DNA of 64,000 nt. It comes from Rutpela maculata (lineage: Eukaryota; Arthropoda; Insecta; Coleoptera; Cerambycidae). The notes under the pieces were generated by a model. It worked only from the letters and a program-made list of their open reading frames with translations, was not told the DNA's origin and ran no database searches. Shown one piece after another: positions 22,250-34,384 of the stretch (the first letter of the stretch is position 1; every line of letters begins with the position of its first letter). The stretch spans positions 26,424,234-26,488,233 of the forward strand of contig OW386293.2 in assembly GCA_936432065.2 (NCBI GenBank). The letters run 5' to 3'. Both the position numbers and the translations under genes were made by a program.

Positions 22250-22470
22250 TTGATACAAAACAAATTTCGGTACCTTTAATAGTTTTAAAGATATGGCATG
22301 GCGGTGGAAACAAAAAAAAAACAATTTTCTTTAAAAATACATTTTTTTCACTTTTTATTGATTTAAAAAGTTCGAGACCACAAAAAAATGTCGTAAAATA
22401 TGATTTCATATGCCTGGTGACATACTCAAAGGAACCTAACATGTTTGACCTGGTTCTACGCCAAAAAAAA
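22250..22470 (-). repeat. Dispersed repeat related to 12785-12960
   Basis: Inverted match, sharing blocks for a tggttctacgcc-like region, the cattttttgtggtctcgaac-like stretch and the ccaccgc.atatct stretch. The 77-aa minus frame over it is a by-product. Confidence 0.5.
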
Positions 22471-22492
22471 AACGACACGATAGACTTACGAA

Positions 22493-22740
22493 ATCGCTGC
22501 TCTACAAGGAGTCACCACTTCCACATCCAGATTTTCTATTCAAGTCTCTTACAACGAAAAAAATGATGAATAATGATCCCATATTTGAAATCGTCGACCG
22601 CAAATACCCATAAAACGATATGCTACATCGGTAGTGGTGGTGATGGTGGTGGTAGGGAGTGGTAGTGGGGGTAAATGAAGTAAAAAAAATGTTTAGCTTC
22701 TCTTATAATAAGTGACACAGGCTAGTGGCTCACCCTTATA
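22493..22740 (-). mobile_element. Partial TACTTCCAC element
   Basis: Matches the start of the copy at 41648 (aaggagtcaccacttccacatcc, then a cgataccccacat-like and ggtggtggt stretch) and then stops. A truncated copy. Confidence 0.6.
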
Positions 22741-22744
22741 TTTT

Positions 22745-23339
22745 TCAACTTATTAGAGTGCAAAAATGTATTTTTGGACATAAAAAACAGTATGATACCA
22801 TTTACTATTTACGAAGCCTCCAAAGCTGAACATATCTCTTCTTTATAGAAAACTTTTTTCAAATGGGAAGGCGGTGACTCATAGTATTCAATAAATTATA
22901 GATTTTTCATTTTTATTCATTTCAAATCTATGCTATTTATTTTTTATTTTATTTAATTTATTTAAAAATAAAAAATCACTTTCAAAATGATTTTTATTGA
23001 ACTTTAACATAGTTGCCTTTGCACTGCGATTTGATACAACATTGTAAAACAAAGATTTGTGTTCATTATTGATATTTCTTAACATGAACTACACCAATAA
23101 CGAAAAAACTGACAGGATATTAATGTATGGCGATTGTCGAAAAATGCTGTGTTTGCAGTTCAAATGTATGCTCAGACATTTACTAAAAGAAGACATTCAT
23201 CCCGTCATTATTTCAAGAAATTAGAGAGAAAAATGCGGCGAGAGCCACGTGTCCAAAATCAAGAATTCATTGTAAATGAAGAGTTGGAGATTAATGTACT
23301 ATGAACCGTCAGCCTCAATCAATCAACCTCTGTTTCTAT
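22745..23339. other. No gene seen
   Basis: AT-rich sequence without recognisable content. Confidence 0.4.
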
Positions 23340-23584
23340 TGGATGACGACCCTGTATATTATTTTCAGCTAAAAACTATGGTTATTTTCCTAACAGTTGT
23401 GTCATTGTTCATTATGTTTTCTGTAGGATGACTATTTTTGACCTTTTTTAATTAAAAATATGTCAGGTTTTCTGCCTAGCAAATATTGCTTTCCTCTGCC
23501 ATTTTTTAATTAGTTATTTTTTAGAGTAGCCACCCCGTATACATATCACTAAAAGTATGTCAGATTTCTTCCTTGGTAATTGTG
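23340..23584 (+). repeat. Degenerate ~105-bp tandem repeat, short array
   Basis: About two units bounded by ccaccccgtata/gaccctgtata motifs with acagttgtgt and a T-rich end. The same family is at 27290-27900 and, inverted, at 55240-55990. Confidence 0.5.
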
Positions 23585-23871
23585 TACAGGGTTATTCATT
23601 ATATTTAGGCCACCCTTTATTATAGTTATTATTGAAGATAGAAAAAAAAAGTTGTAGGGCTGTAACTGAACTTTAATAAGTTAATGGAAGCACAGGGGCG
23701 TGAAGAAATTGAGAGGTACAAGAAGCAATAATATATTTTTTTATTTTTGAATTGCTCTTTTTTTTTCTGATTTCAAAAATATGATATATGATACTCCTAT
23801 CTTTAACCGTTTTCAAGTTGTTGAACATTGAAAATCGTATTTAAGCTATTTATTATATGAAGGGAAATTAC

Positions 23872-24286
23872 AATTGAAGACCTAAGTGGATAAAGGTGTT
23901 ATGTCACACTTTTAAAGTTTTGAGTAAATTAAATAAAACGGTTTTGAGTTGAAACTTATTTATTTTGTGTTCGATTCAAATGAATAATACCTCATAAAAT
24001 AGATAATTTTGGGTTATGTTCTTTTGTTTACACTAATATTAAAGAACAATATCAAGCTGTTATGAAACTAGATTTTTCTGTCCAAAACTGTGTACATGCA
24101 CTAAAATTACTGGTTGTATGTATGACATGGCGCCTTTATAATTAAAAAGTTTCTATAAAATATTACAAATTTAGAATTCACCGTTTAATGGGTGTTAAAT
24201 CTATATTCAGGGGTGTTCAAAAATTGCATAAGGTAATTTTGTTAAAAAGTGCAACATAACACCTTTATCCACTTAGGTCTTCAATT
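23872..24286. mobile_element. 407-bp MITE with AATT duplication
   Basis: The MITE is 23876-24282, flanked by AATT. Tips are GAAGACCTAAGTGG and its reverse complement, with paired ends of about 38 bp (aaaggtgttatgt inside). The opposite arm of the host element (26495-26525) is an uninterrupted paralogous empty site with a single AATT, which confirms both boundaries. Confidence 0.88.
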
Positions 24287-24365
24287 ATTGAAGTAGTCTA
24301 TGAAAATGACAAGTATTCTTTTATGGGTCGCGTGCGCCGACGTCACAGATTTTGAGACCTTAGAA

Positions 24366-26391
24366 AAAACAAATAGCTGTCATTGAATTATCCGCGTATT
24401 GAATGTTTTTTTTTAAAGTGAATTTTACTGTGTTTGTGCCATTTAAAAGTTTAATGTTGGATTATTTAACATCTGCAGATATTCTTATTACTTTTATATG
24501 CTCAATTTTGTTCGACAGGATGATGGTTAGTTCGTATTTTGCAGAATTGTCTCATGATGTAGAGGTTAGGTATACTGCTGTCATGGAATTAAATCCTTAT
24601 ATTTTGAGAAAAAAATGCTTTAGTGTGAATATTTATGTATTTCCAAATAGTACACATAGGGATACTGCGAATTACTTGCTTTTTGAGAGAAGTGTATAGA
24701 GAGAAGGATGAGTTCAAGGCATTTAAAAGTCTTAAAGCTGTTTATGGTTATGTGAAAGAAGTACTCTGCAAGAAATTTACAGAATAAAACCTTGTTGCAA
24801 AGGTAAGAATTGTTATCAATGATTTACCATTCTTTTCATATACACTTGCCTAATTAAATGTTGCTTTCGAAATAATTGCTAACGTACAAATTATTTTTCA
24901 GGTTAAGTCGTGGCATCTTGAAAAAAAGCCAGATTCAGATGGTTTCTTAGTATTTATTGTGAATGTGTTGCTAGTTTAGACAAAACATGTCCACTACTTG
25001 AGAAAGTATTTCCTTTTTAGCAGTAAACATGGCTATGATCAAGGTATTAACCGCCGTAAATTTTGTGAAAAAGACACCATATAAATTAAGCAATGAAGAC
25101 TGATGTGCTATAAACTATTTGAGGTATGTAGTAAGACGTGCATAATTTCTTCTCGTCTATACAATCCCTTGTAATTTCTATAAAAATTTTATTATTCATA
25201 TATTGTTATGTAATGTCTTTCATAATTTTATGTAATTCGTTTGTTCATTATCATTTTATTAAATATACTCTTTTTATTATGTTTTATTTATCACTTCTAC
25301 TACTATATATTGTTAGCAGTAAATTGAAATTGTCAGTTACGTCGAACTTGTAGATAGGTACATGCTTGTAACTGAAAGTAAAACAAAATATCTTTACTAA
25401 ATAAGTTATAAGAGAGGTTAATATTGTAACAAAAAATAAATGATTGTAATGTAGGTACCTAACATAACATATAATATATATATACTACTTTATAGTAATA
25501 TTTATCTAAGCAAGTAACATTTAACTCGAAGGGCTTTTATAGCTATACAATTCAACACTAACAAAGCCGAGTCAGACTTTGCTTATGTGTTCGCTGACCA
25601 TAGACCACTTCAGAGTTTTAAATTTCAACTTTTTCAGTGTTCAATAGTCCAACACTGAGTTTTTAAACACCACACGATATACTTTGAAAGGGCACATTGC
25701 ATCATGCACTTGTTGACGGCCGCAGGTACTTTGAATTTCCTTCCTTAATTTATGCACCTACTTGATCAAATATCTTTATGAAGCCTGCTTCTTCTTGGAG
25801 TGTACTTTATTTAAAACAATTTCTACCATTGCACTTTTCTCTCCTTTGGCACAGCTCCACATACCTTTCGCTCAACTAAAATTTAAACAAGAAATAATTA
25901 TTAAAAATACTGACAAACCAATATAAAATGTTAATTTTCTTTACCATGAATTGTTTATTGCTTATGTGAGCAGCAGTTATTATTAGTTTCACATATGGGT
26001 TTTAAATTGTATTCCTTTTTAAGAGAGGATGCCCAAACTGGATGTATCGTAATGGTCTTGTAATACGGCTGTTTTTCCTACAACATAAACCCACGTTAAA
26101 AACCAAATTCTTACATTAATATGCAACAACGTACCACTAATAAAATCCTTGGAAGACTCGTAAAATCATTCATTTTAATTGTTTGAAATCAGTTGCAGTC
26201 TTTTAACCTCTAACTTCTTCTGGTTGTAAATTGAGGTTATTTTATCAAAACTGGCATTGTTTTGGATTGTCACACTTCCACAATTAATAATAAACCGAAA
26301 ACTTTTCATTTTGTATGTATAATATACATAGAAACAATAATATTACAAAAAGTTCAATCAGTTGCCATTTGACAGTTAAAGAATTTCTGTT
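24366..26391. other. Interior of the 23585-26774 element
   Basis: No intact gene. A 98-aa plus frame (24403-24699) and a possible following piece around 24900-25080 look weakly coding but I do not recognise them. 25500-25880 shows no clear content on either strand. Confidence 0.35.
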
Positions 26392-26739
26392 TGTTTTTCC
26401 TAAGGTCTCAGATTGTGACGTCATGCGCACGCGACCCATTATATGAAATGCTGACAGATTTAATAACAGAATACTTGTCATTTTCATAGACTACTTCAAT
26501 AATTGTAATTTCCTTCGTGTAATAAATAGCTTAAATACGATTTTCAATGTTCAATAACTCGAAAACAGTTAAAGATAGGACTACCAAAAAGAGCAATTCA
26601 AAAATTCAACAATAAAAAAAATGTTATTGCTTCTCAATTTCTGCACGCCACTGTGCTTCCATCAACTTATTAAAGGGGTTCAGTTTCAGCCCTACAGCTT
26701 TCGTCCGAAACTTTTTTTTATCTCCAATAATAACTATAA

Positions 26740-27290
26740 CGAAGGGTGGCCTAAATATAATGAATAACCCTGTACAGTCCAAATATTATATCCACCATAA
26801 TTATGTTCCATAGTGACTACTTCAAACTTAAAACTTCAGCCCAACAACAATGCGGTAATTCAGTATTAACCACATAACTCAAAGAAGCCGCAAAACCCCA
26901 TAATTCCTTAATCCAGTAATCCCTCAACCCCATAACCCTGTAAATTCGATGAAAATAGTGGAGAATCTTGATTGGGGAGTTAATGAGATTGTGACCTCGG
27001 ATCCTTGTACTTAACATCTCATGATCTCATAACCTCAGCATCCCATAACCTCATAAACTCATAACACCTTAACTCTGAGATTTTAAATAAGAAAATTCGT
27101 GTCACGGTGACATTAGAATCTTGGCACCCTATGGCGCCATAGTTGTTCTACGGCAAACCCTCTAACTTTATAAGCCCATAACCTTGAGGATTCTATAATT
27201 AAGGGTGGCCTAAATATAATGAATAACCCTGTACAGTCCAAATATTATATCCACAATAATTATGTTCCATAGTGACTACCCTGTATATTT
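26740..27290 (+). repeat. Duplicated junction plus dispersed cataacctcat repeat
   Basis: The block at 26742-26822 (ggtggcctaaatataatgaa through ttccatagtgactac) is repeated at 27203-27283. Between them lies a dispersed ~370-bp repeat (26826-27195) rich in cataaccYcat motifs, with a second copy at 29487-29864. The arrangement suggests insertion with duplication or unequal exchange. Confidence 0.6.
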
Positions 27291-27900
27291 TTCTTCCCTG
27301 ACAGTTGTTAACTACATGTGATATATTATCCCTCACATTTTTCATACATTTTTTTTAATATGGCACCATGTATAATTTTCATATTTTTCTCTTCGACAAT
27401 TGTGTTAACTACATGCCAAATATTATCGTTCTCCGTCACATTTTTTCATTATTTTTTAGGCCTTTTAGACCCTGCCTATATTGCTCACATCTTTCTTTTT
27501 TGAGAGTGTTTACTGCATTTATCGTCCTTCGTCACATTTTTATTATTATTTTTTTTGTGACCACCCAGTATATTCTATTTTTCATCTTTTTCTTCTTTGA
27601 ACATTGTGCTTGAAAAATATTATCCCTCACGTTTTTTCAACAATTTTTTAGAGTGATCAACCTGTATAATTTTTATATATTTCTTTGACAGTTGTGTCAA
27701 CTGCATGCGAAATATTGCCGCCAACCGTCACATTGTTCCATTATTTATTTTAGAGTAACCACCCTGTACATTTTTTATATTTTTCTCCTTGACAGTTGTG
27801 TTAGCTATATACCAAATTTTATCGTCCTCCATCACATTTCATCATTATTTTTTTTGAAGTTGTGTCCTTCGCTTCTACCTGATCCCGCATTTTTTTTTTC
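27290..27900 (+). repeat. Degenerate ~105-bp tandem array
   Basis: About six imperfect units. Each contains ccaccctgtata, a tatttttctt run, gacagttgtgttaactacatg, aatattatcgtcct and cgtcacattttt. Open frames across it are an effect of the repeat. Confidence 0.75.
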
Positions 27901-29039
27901 ATTTCATTACACTTTCTAAATACCAGGTGAAAATATAAAATTGATTTGGTTGGCTAATTAATTTCGGTTTGTATGAATTTCATTCATTGGTAAATGTATT
28001 ATACCATTTTAAATCTTATATGTGTTTAGTAGTAGAATTTTTATCGACGTAATTCAATACTTCTTAGCGTTAGCTAGGGGAGTAATGGTTTTCTCTGATT
28101 ATCCAATAACCTGCATTTTAAGTTATCTCTGTTTTATTACCAGTTTAATACTGTAGAAATATTGTATAATTTACCTACAAGCAAACAAATAATAATGAAA
28201 TTAAATACACTTTGCAATACATATTACACCAATATTTTGTAACAGGTATAGTGGTACAATATATATTTTACATTCATTTTCAGGTGTTTAAAATTTGATA
28301 CCCAGATAAATATCACGAAACATATCAATATACCGAATTAGCAGAAGCCAATTTGTTTTTTACTAAATTGTTTCAATGCAGGCAACATCGCGTTCAATGG
28401 TAGTATTGACTCAGCCATGTATTTCGTGCTATAAATAAATAATATATGTTTTGAATTCGACAAATAAATAACAGTATATTTAGCTACACTAAATAATAAA
28501 TTGTTATAGCATGTGCAGAGCTGGTGTCGATACTCTGTAGAGAGTAAAGCAGGTAGTAACCTAAGCACAGAATCACGATTTATAATGAAGTGACGCAACA
28601 CCAACTGTGCGGCATTGCAACCAATAATTTGTGATAGGTCATTGATTTTGGCCCTCACGCAGGACCGGTTCTTTTACATTACCTTGAACCAGGACGATAT
28701 GTCAGAACACAATATGAGGAAATACCTGATTTAATATTGTCTGCTTCTCCTTTGTATCGCTGAATAGTGACTCAGCGCCTTTTGAATGCCATTCAACCAA
28801 GTGCAGGGGATATTTTTACCAGAAAATAATTGCGAAGTATAGAACTTATGGCAGAATTATTAGAAATTGTACAGAAAATTAATAAATCAGTAGTGTGTAC
28901 TACTTTGCCAGTCACTCATTATCCTTATCTCTTGTAAAAAACGTATTTTAAACTGAAAATGATGCTGAAATATCTTTATATCATATTTAGTTACTTCAAA
29001 TGTAAGTAGCTATTATGTAAAATAATTCAACTTAAATAT
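27901..29039. other. No gene seen
   Basis: About 1.1 kb of AT-rich sequence. The 106-aa minus frame at 28338-28658 has no recognisable domain and no coding look. Confidence 0.45.
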
Positions 29040-29300
29040 CACAGTTATAAATGGTCTACTCTGGTTAAAGTAGACAACACTATTCCGACAAATGCAAGTG
29101 ACAAAGGCGTCAGACAGGGCTGTGATCTGTCACCAAACCTTTTTAACATCTATAGTGAACACGTGGGCGTGACGTGTGCTGCAAGACTGGTAGGGTGGAG
29201 TAGCTATAGATTGAATCAAGATTTCTAACTGCAGATTTGCAGATGACACCACATTAGTTGCAGCAAGCGCATTCTGATTGACAGATTTCAGACAATTACA
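29040..29300 (+). pseudogene. RTE-like LINE reverse transcriptase relic
   Basis: A plus-strand reading gives ASDKGVRQGCDLSPNLFNIY followed by a decayed ADDTTL-like stretch (cagatgacaccacattag). This is the motif B to motif C part of an RTE-type RT (GVRQGC.LSP.LFN.Y, then ADDT). Frameshifts and stops break it, and nothing upstream or downstream is recognisable. Dead fragment. Confidence 0.6.
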
Positions 29301-29486
29301 TAGGTCCATAAAAAAGTGGTCTATGCTGAGATACTGACCATACCTATCCCTTATATTTTGAGGTGCTGAACACGAATATGATTTTCGTTTTGCCCCAGCA
29401 TGTTAGGTTTTTTTTAACAGCAAAATAGTCGGTTGAATCGTGATATTGCTTACCCAGCTTATTTAAATCAGACGCTAAAAGTGATT

Positions 29487-29864
29487 CAACTTTTAAACTT
29501 GAGCCCAACAACAATGCGGTAATTCAGTATTAACCACATAACTCAAAGAAAAGACATAATTCCTTAACCCAGTAATCCCTCAACCCCATAACCCTGTAAA
29601 TTCAATAAAAATAGTGAAGAATCTTGATTGGGAAGTTAATGAGATTGTGACCTCGGATCCTTGTACTTAACACCTCATGATCTCATAATCTCAGCATCCC
29701 ATAACTTCATAACCCCGTAATCTCTTAACTCGAAGATCCAACGGAAAGAATTGAGATTCCAAATAAGGAAATTCGTGTCATTGTGACATTAGAATCTTGG
29801 CACCCTATGGCGCCATAGCTCTTCAACGGCAAACCCTCTAACCTTTAAAGCCCATAACTGATTC
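29487..29864 (+). repeat. Dispersed cataacctcat repeat, copy 2
   Basis: Close match to 26826-27195, including acaacaatgcggtaattcag, cctcggatccttgtacttaa and caccctatggcgccatag. Confidence 0.75.
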
Positions 29865-30524
29865 AATGAAAAAAAGGAGTTCTCAAAAGCAAGAAATCAA
29901 ATAAAGTCCCCTAAACAGAAATCATCTGATAAGTTACTCCACTTCCAAAATTACATTGTCATTGAATCCCCAATTAAGACTCCCTAACTTGCTTTCATTG
30001 AATCTCAAGAATCATGGGGTTATACGTCTAAAAGGTTTGATGTTCAAGAGCCAAACTGTCACAGGCTACTCGATTTCAAGATTCCGAGAACACAATCCCA
30101 TGAATTCTCGTGTTCAGATGCACATTCTTCTATTATATATTCAGAGTTAGTTTACAGAGTTACTGGGTTATGTAGTAGAAGGGTTTGCTGGTGGAGCACT
30201 GTAGGCTTACTTGATAACAAGCTAACATGGTTAACATGGCTAACGTGGTTTTATAAATCTCGTCATGTACCAAGAGTGAACAAGTGCCTCGTTCCAGCCA
30301 TCTCAAACCTACCTTGCACTGATAAGAGCCAATAGCTCGAAACTGCAGTCTGCAAGTGGTGTGGAGTGGCTGGCACGAGAGCTCTTTTGAGTAGGAATAA
30401 GTCTCTCGGCTGGTGTCTGATACAATCGAAACTATAGCGTTTTGTGGCAATACATAGTTATTGCACATAGCGCGGCCAGACTTGTAATTCATAATTCAGC
30501 GCTCGGCGGGGCATTAGTCCGGAG
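29865..30524. other. No gene seen
   Basis: Short frames on both strands (29956-30150, 30160-30492) have no recognisable domain. Confidence 0.4.
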
Positions 30525-30775
30525 AATAGCTGTTGGTTGCAGTCTGGTTTTTTATTCCTTATATATTTAAGGAAACGTATAGAGGAGTTCGACAAGAATA
30601 TTTCGCTAGTAAATATTCTGCCCTCTAAAAGCATACATACCTACTAATTGTGCCCATGTTAAGGTTACTGCTGTTTCGATTGTAATGAAATAGCTGTCGG
30701 TTAGAGTCTGGTTTTTTTATTCGTTATATATTTCACTAGTAAATATTTTGCCCTCTAAAAGCATATCTACTGAGT
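30525..30775 (+). repeat. Local direct duplication
   Basis: Two copies of a block running from atagctgtYggtt through tctggttttttatt to atatttYgccctctaaaagc (about 30525-30640 and 30688-30770), the second lacking about 30 bp. Confidence 0.65.
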
Positions 30776-31380
30776 TAACAATGTTCTGAGGATTCCCCAA
30801 TCGAGATATTAATGTCACAATGACACGAATTGCCCTACTTATAAGGGGGGGGGGGGGGGTTACACATTTGGAAAAACTCAGACATCCATACCCACCGGTA
30901 TTGTCAGTACCGGGACTGGGGCTCGCAGCATATTCGCTACTTAATACGCCTTAACCGACGGAGTTACCGTGTAGGCCATGACAAGTAAAGACAGTAAGCA
31001 CTGCTATATTGACCAATATCCCGCCCATAGACATCTGATTCCATTATCAGAAACACAAACATAGTATGTTTCTAGTAGTGCTGCTGGAACTATATTTCAG
31101 ACAGTGAATGATGCAAGAAGTATTATCATATATACCTTTTAATCCTTATTCTTAATTGGAAAAGTCTAAAAATTAAGTTATGGTTAGCTCAAGCGGAGAG
31201 AACTCTCTGAGAAATTAAATAAGTGCTACACATTGTAATATATAGTGAAGAGTTTTGGTTTCCAAATTATTAGCATGTTATTACTTTATGATGTATTATC
31301 ACCGTAAGTAAATTTTTACCTTTACAGCGCTAGTGTGTTTAAGTTGTCTCTATATGTAAACTTTGTGTTATTGGTGCCTA
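30776..31380. other. No gene; G run
   Basis: Contains an uninterrupted run of 15 G (30845-30859), a short accggtattgtcagtaccgg palindrome near 30895, and otherwise nothing recognisable. Confidence 0.5.
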
Positions 31381-32343
31381 TGTTATAGAACCTCTCAGAA
31401 TCGAAGTAGAAGACAAAAATTCATTTAAAGACATTTTTGAGCGTCGTGTACAAGTTTAGAAGGCATCAGGGCCGAAACCTAGCACTGAAGGACTTATATA
31501 CGTTCGTTACAGTGTAAGGCATAATTAGGTGAAAATTCGAATTTTCACTTAGGAAAATGTGTTTTGGTCCAGGCCATGAAAGTGAAAGTATATTGTAGTC
31601 ATGGAAAAATATACTAAAAATAAAGGTATAATTTTTGGTCGAGGAAAAAGAAATAATATACTCTTACGAAACTTTTCGGAAATATTTAGGAATATTTTTA
31701 ACTTTTTAATCTCTTCATTTAAAATAATGAATATAAAGTGTTAACTGCAATATACAAAAATGGTGAAACCGACAAATGCGTCTATAGGCAATTATAAGCA
31801 CAAAATAGTAAAAATGGACAAGGCCGGTTTCTCACATAAAACAAATTTGGATTCATCCAGCGGCTCGTAATTTAGACGAGTGCGTTGGATAATCAGTAGA
31901 AAGCGATAGTAGGAAAGCCAAATGCTTTCCAAATAACAAAATTATAGAGAAAATCGCCTTGTGCATGAGTCAAAACAGTTTTGCCAAAAAGTCGCTCGAA
32001 TGCGAACTCGTGTCATCTTCTATATTGAACCTGCATAGGGACCAGTACGTCGTGAGACTGACCGAAAGTTAACTTTATTTTTATACTTATGTACTAGTCG
32101 AACTCACTTTTGAACTTCGTTCTTGTGAATGATATAATCACATACGAGAACTTCAAATCTAATCACAAGCGAACCGAAATTCTCTAGTAAAACATTTTTA
32201 TATTATTTTCAGTCAGCTATAATTAGAAACCTAAATGCTTGCATTAAATTCTGGGGAACTTGCATGTATCTTTTCTACCTAATCGATTGTTAGCGCATGC
32301 TCCCATTTGTATGGTAACATTTACCTTGCCTTAATTGGGGAGG

Positions 32344-32715
32344 GGGTGAACGTAGATGCGTCTTCACTTCAAGTTAAGCAACGTGCAGCGGGGTTATACT
32401 TGGATGAGTAACCCACCCATCTTGGGAAATACAGCGATCTCGTCCCACCTTCTAGCGGCTTGTATATCAGTGTATACGCGGAAGCTATGTAATTTCAAGA
32501 AGAGGATTACGTAGTGGATATACCATCCTTCGGAGGGGATGTAAAGCAGGCGGTCCCTTGTCTATTAAATGTTAGGCAAGTAAAAGATCCCTTTTTGCGA
32601 GAAGAGGTTCGGCAAAATTTCCAGGTTGAAAGTAGCTCATCTCCTGGTGTCGGTGATAGGCCCTGGTAACGGAAATAGGCCGCCGTTAAATAAATAGATA
32701 AAAAATAATAACAAT
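32344..32715 (+). mobile_element. 5S rRNA-derived SINE
   Basis: The head (about 32370-32440) matches the second half of animal 5S rRNA: aagttaagcaacgt, ttatacttggatgagtaac, then tgggaaatac. The body ends with ccttcggaggggatgtaaag and the tail is a degenerate (ATAA)n run. Near-identical 11-bp duplications flank it (aattggggagg at 32333-32343, aattgggaagg at 32716-32726). The 5S part is 5'-incomplete. This fits a SINE3-type element mobilised by a LINE; it is inserted in the left arm of the 31381 element. Confidence 0.8.
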
Positions 32716-32794
32716 AATTGGGAAGGCGATCATTTCAGATTATATAATTTATTGGATAGGATATTGCACAATTTCAGACCACTTTTTATGTTTT

Positions 32795-33027
32795 GAGAGT
32801 GTGAGAGTGACTCCGGATTCGGTTTCAGCGGGTCAAAATACATAAGGATACACTGATCTGGTCCGCCGGACAGACCATTTTTTAGGAGGGTGTTTTTTGG
32901 GGTTAGGGTTGAAAAACAAGCCAATCTGAAAATTCTGACTTCGGATTCGGTTTCAGCGGGCCCAAATACATAAGAATACACTGGTTTGGTCCGCCGGACA
33001 GACCACCTTTTTTTTTGTCGGGCTGTG
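32795..33027 (+). repeat. ttcagcgggtc minisatellite, two units
   Basis: Units start near 32812 and 32937. Each has acataagRatacact and tggtccgccggacagacca. The array ends with tttttttgtcgggctgtgt, as at the other two loci. Confidence 0.75.
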
Positions 33028-33475
33028 TAAATGATTTGGGTGTTTGGTAGGCCTTTATATTTAATTTTAGTTGCAACGTTGGTAATTATTTTGTAACTTC
33101 GTTTTTAAGCCACTGAATATTATATCTAACTTGTCCATGTGTGAGCTATATAAGAACTTTTACGATTAAGTTGTAAACGTCTAGCTAACAATTTATGAAA
33201 TCGAAATATAAAAGTAAAGGAAAATTGAAATAGTTACGGATAGGCAAGGAATACAAATTTATAGGAGAAATTTAGAAACGCAATTGATATGTAGGAAAAA
33301 TATTTCACGAAATAAAACCTTACATGTGTCTATGACTGCAATGCGTTTTACCGAAATAAAATTGGGTTTTACACCCATGAAACGGCGTATTCGTGTTGTA
33401 AAAAGCCGATATAGTTTTTTTCCTACTAATAATGATATCAGGTTGGCACAGGGATCACAAAATGAGTAAAATACT

Positions 33476-33845
33476 GTAACATATTCTACCCCCAGAGATA
33501 TCTATGTGAGTTTCCTACAAGTTCTATAAGTAACAGAAACTGAGCTAGTTAGTTAGTTTGGCAATCAGCACAGAGATGGCGCGCGGTGTTAGAATCTGGG
33601 AATTGCAAAAAGCTTTCTAAAAGATTACTGAAGGAGGAGAGAATATTCTGGAGCTGTCATCTTTGGGTATATAAAGGAGTGGAGAAGCCGAGTTAAGACA
33701 GTTGTACAGTTCAGATTGCCAGATAGTAGTACAGTTCAATGAGCAGAGTAGTTCAGTTTAGATAGCAAGTCAGAAGTAAGCAAAGTGATCAAGTGATTGA
33801 AGTAGTGAATTATAGTACTCAGTGTTATTGTAGAAGAACGTCAAA
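33476..33845 (+). mobile_element. Putative LTR fragment with TATA box
   Basis: Begins TGTAACATATTC, has gggtatataaaggag (TATA near 33667) and a downstream pyrimidine/purine mix as in LTR promoters. It ends near ttgtagaagaacgtcaaaatg, after which a block (33846-33960) matches 59247-59365. No partner LTR is seen, so it may be a solo or truncated LTR plus leader. Confidence 0.45.
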
Positions 33846-33960
33846 ATGACGCGACACCAATTTATTTCTCAGGAGCGCCAGTCGCGTGCTACCCCGTTCT
33901 TTTACCTCCCAGGCTGGTTCGAGATAAAATGCACTGAAGATAGTCGAATAATGGACCAAG
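33846..33960 (+). repeat. Retrotransposon leader block shared with 59247-59365
   Basis: Shared blocks are tgacgcgacaccaattta, tttctcagg, gcgccagtcgcgt and acctcccaggc.ggttcgag. Indels between the copies break any reading frame, so I treat it as untranslated leader. Confidence 0.6.
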
Positions 33961-34384
33961 GCTGCACTACCTCAGATCTTTAACGGCGCTCTCTCTGGCC
34001 GTGAATTCCCCAATTTAGGTTTTTGCACCTTTTGAAAAGCTAAATTTTTGCATAAAAAAATCCCGATCGGAGAATTTCTCTCCGACGGAATTAATTTTGG
34101 TCGTGCTGATCACGTTTTGGTCTGCTAATGACGGACTCTACACCCTAGGAATTCTGAGAAAAACGCATAAAAAATCCCTTTCAAACCCCTGTACAGCAAC
34201 TAGAAGGTCGAGTGTGGTGCAATAACTCGACACATCCGGTTTTCGGTACGAAAATTCCAGGGATTATAGACTAGCAACAAGTCTCAAGATCAATTAAGAT
34301 GCAATAGTTCAAAGAATCCGTTTATTCAACAGACATGGTTATACAAAAAGGGGGTTATAGCAAAATTCTTATTGTAAGAATCGC
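33961..34384. other. Interior sequence, no gene seen
   Basis: Between the leader block and the right arm. Contains a possible LTR end and AATAAA on the minus strand (near 34318) if the right arm is an LTR of about 1.4 kb. Confidence 0.35.

Larger units (their letters stand above)
23585..26774. mobile_element. Inverted-repeat element TACAGGGTTATTC
   Basis: Tips are TACAGGGTTATTCATTATA and its reverse complement ending at 26774. The arms pair from 23585 to about 24365 (excluding the nested MITE) with 26392-26774, including gtcgcgtgcgccgacgtcac near 24327 against gtgacgtcatgcgcacgcgac near 26414. The 2 kb interior has short open frames. It also holds a minus-strand block near 26010-26115 that matches the segment downstream of the THAP relics at 44560-44665 and 48255-48350. 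It may be a decayed transposon whose transposase is lost. Confidence 0.65.

Noticed and set aside
24403..24699. 98-aa plus frame inside the 23585-26774 element
   Set aside because: Starts in a T run and has no recognisable domain; not strong enough to call a gene.
27318..27919. Overlapping Phe/Ile-rich plus frames
   Set aside because: They are products of the 105-bp tandem array, not genes.
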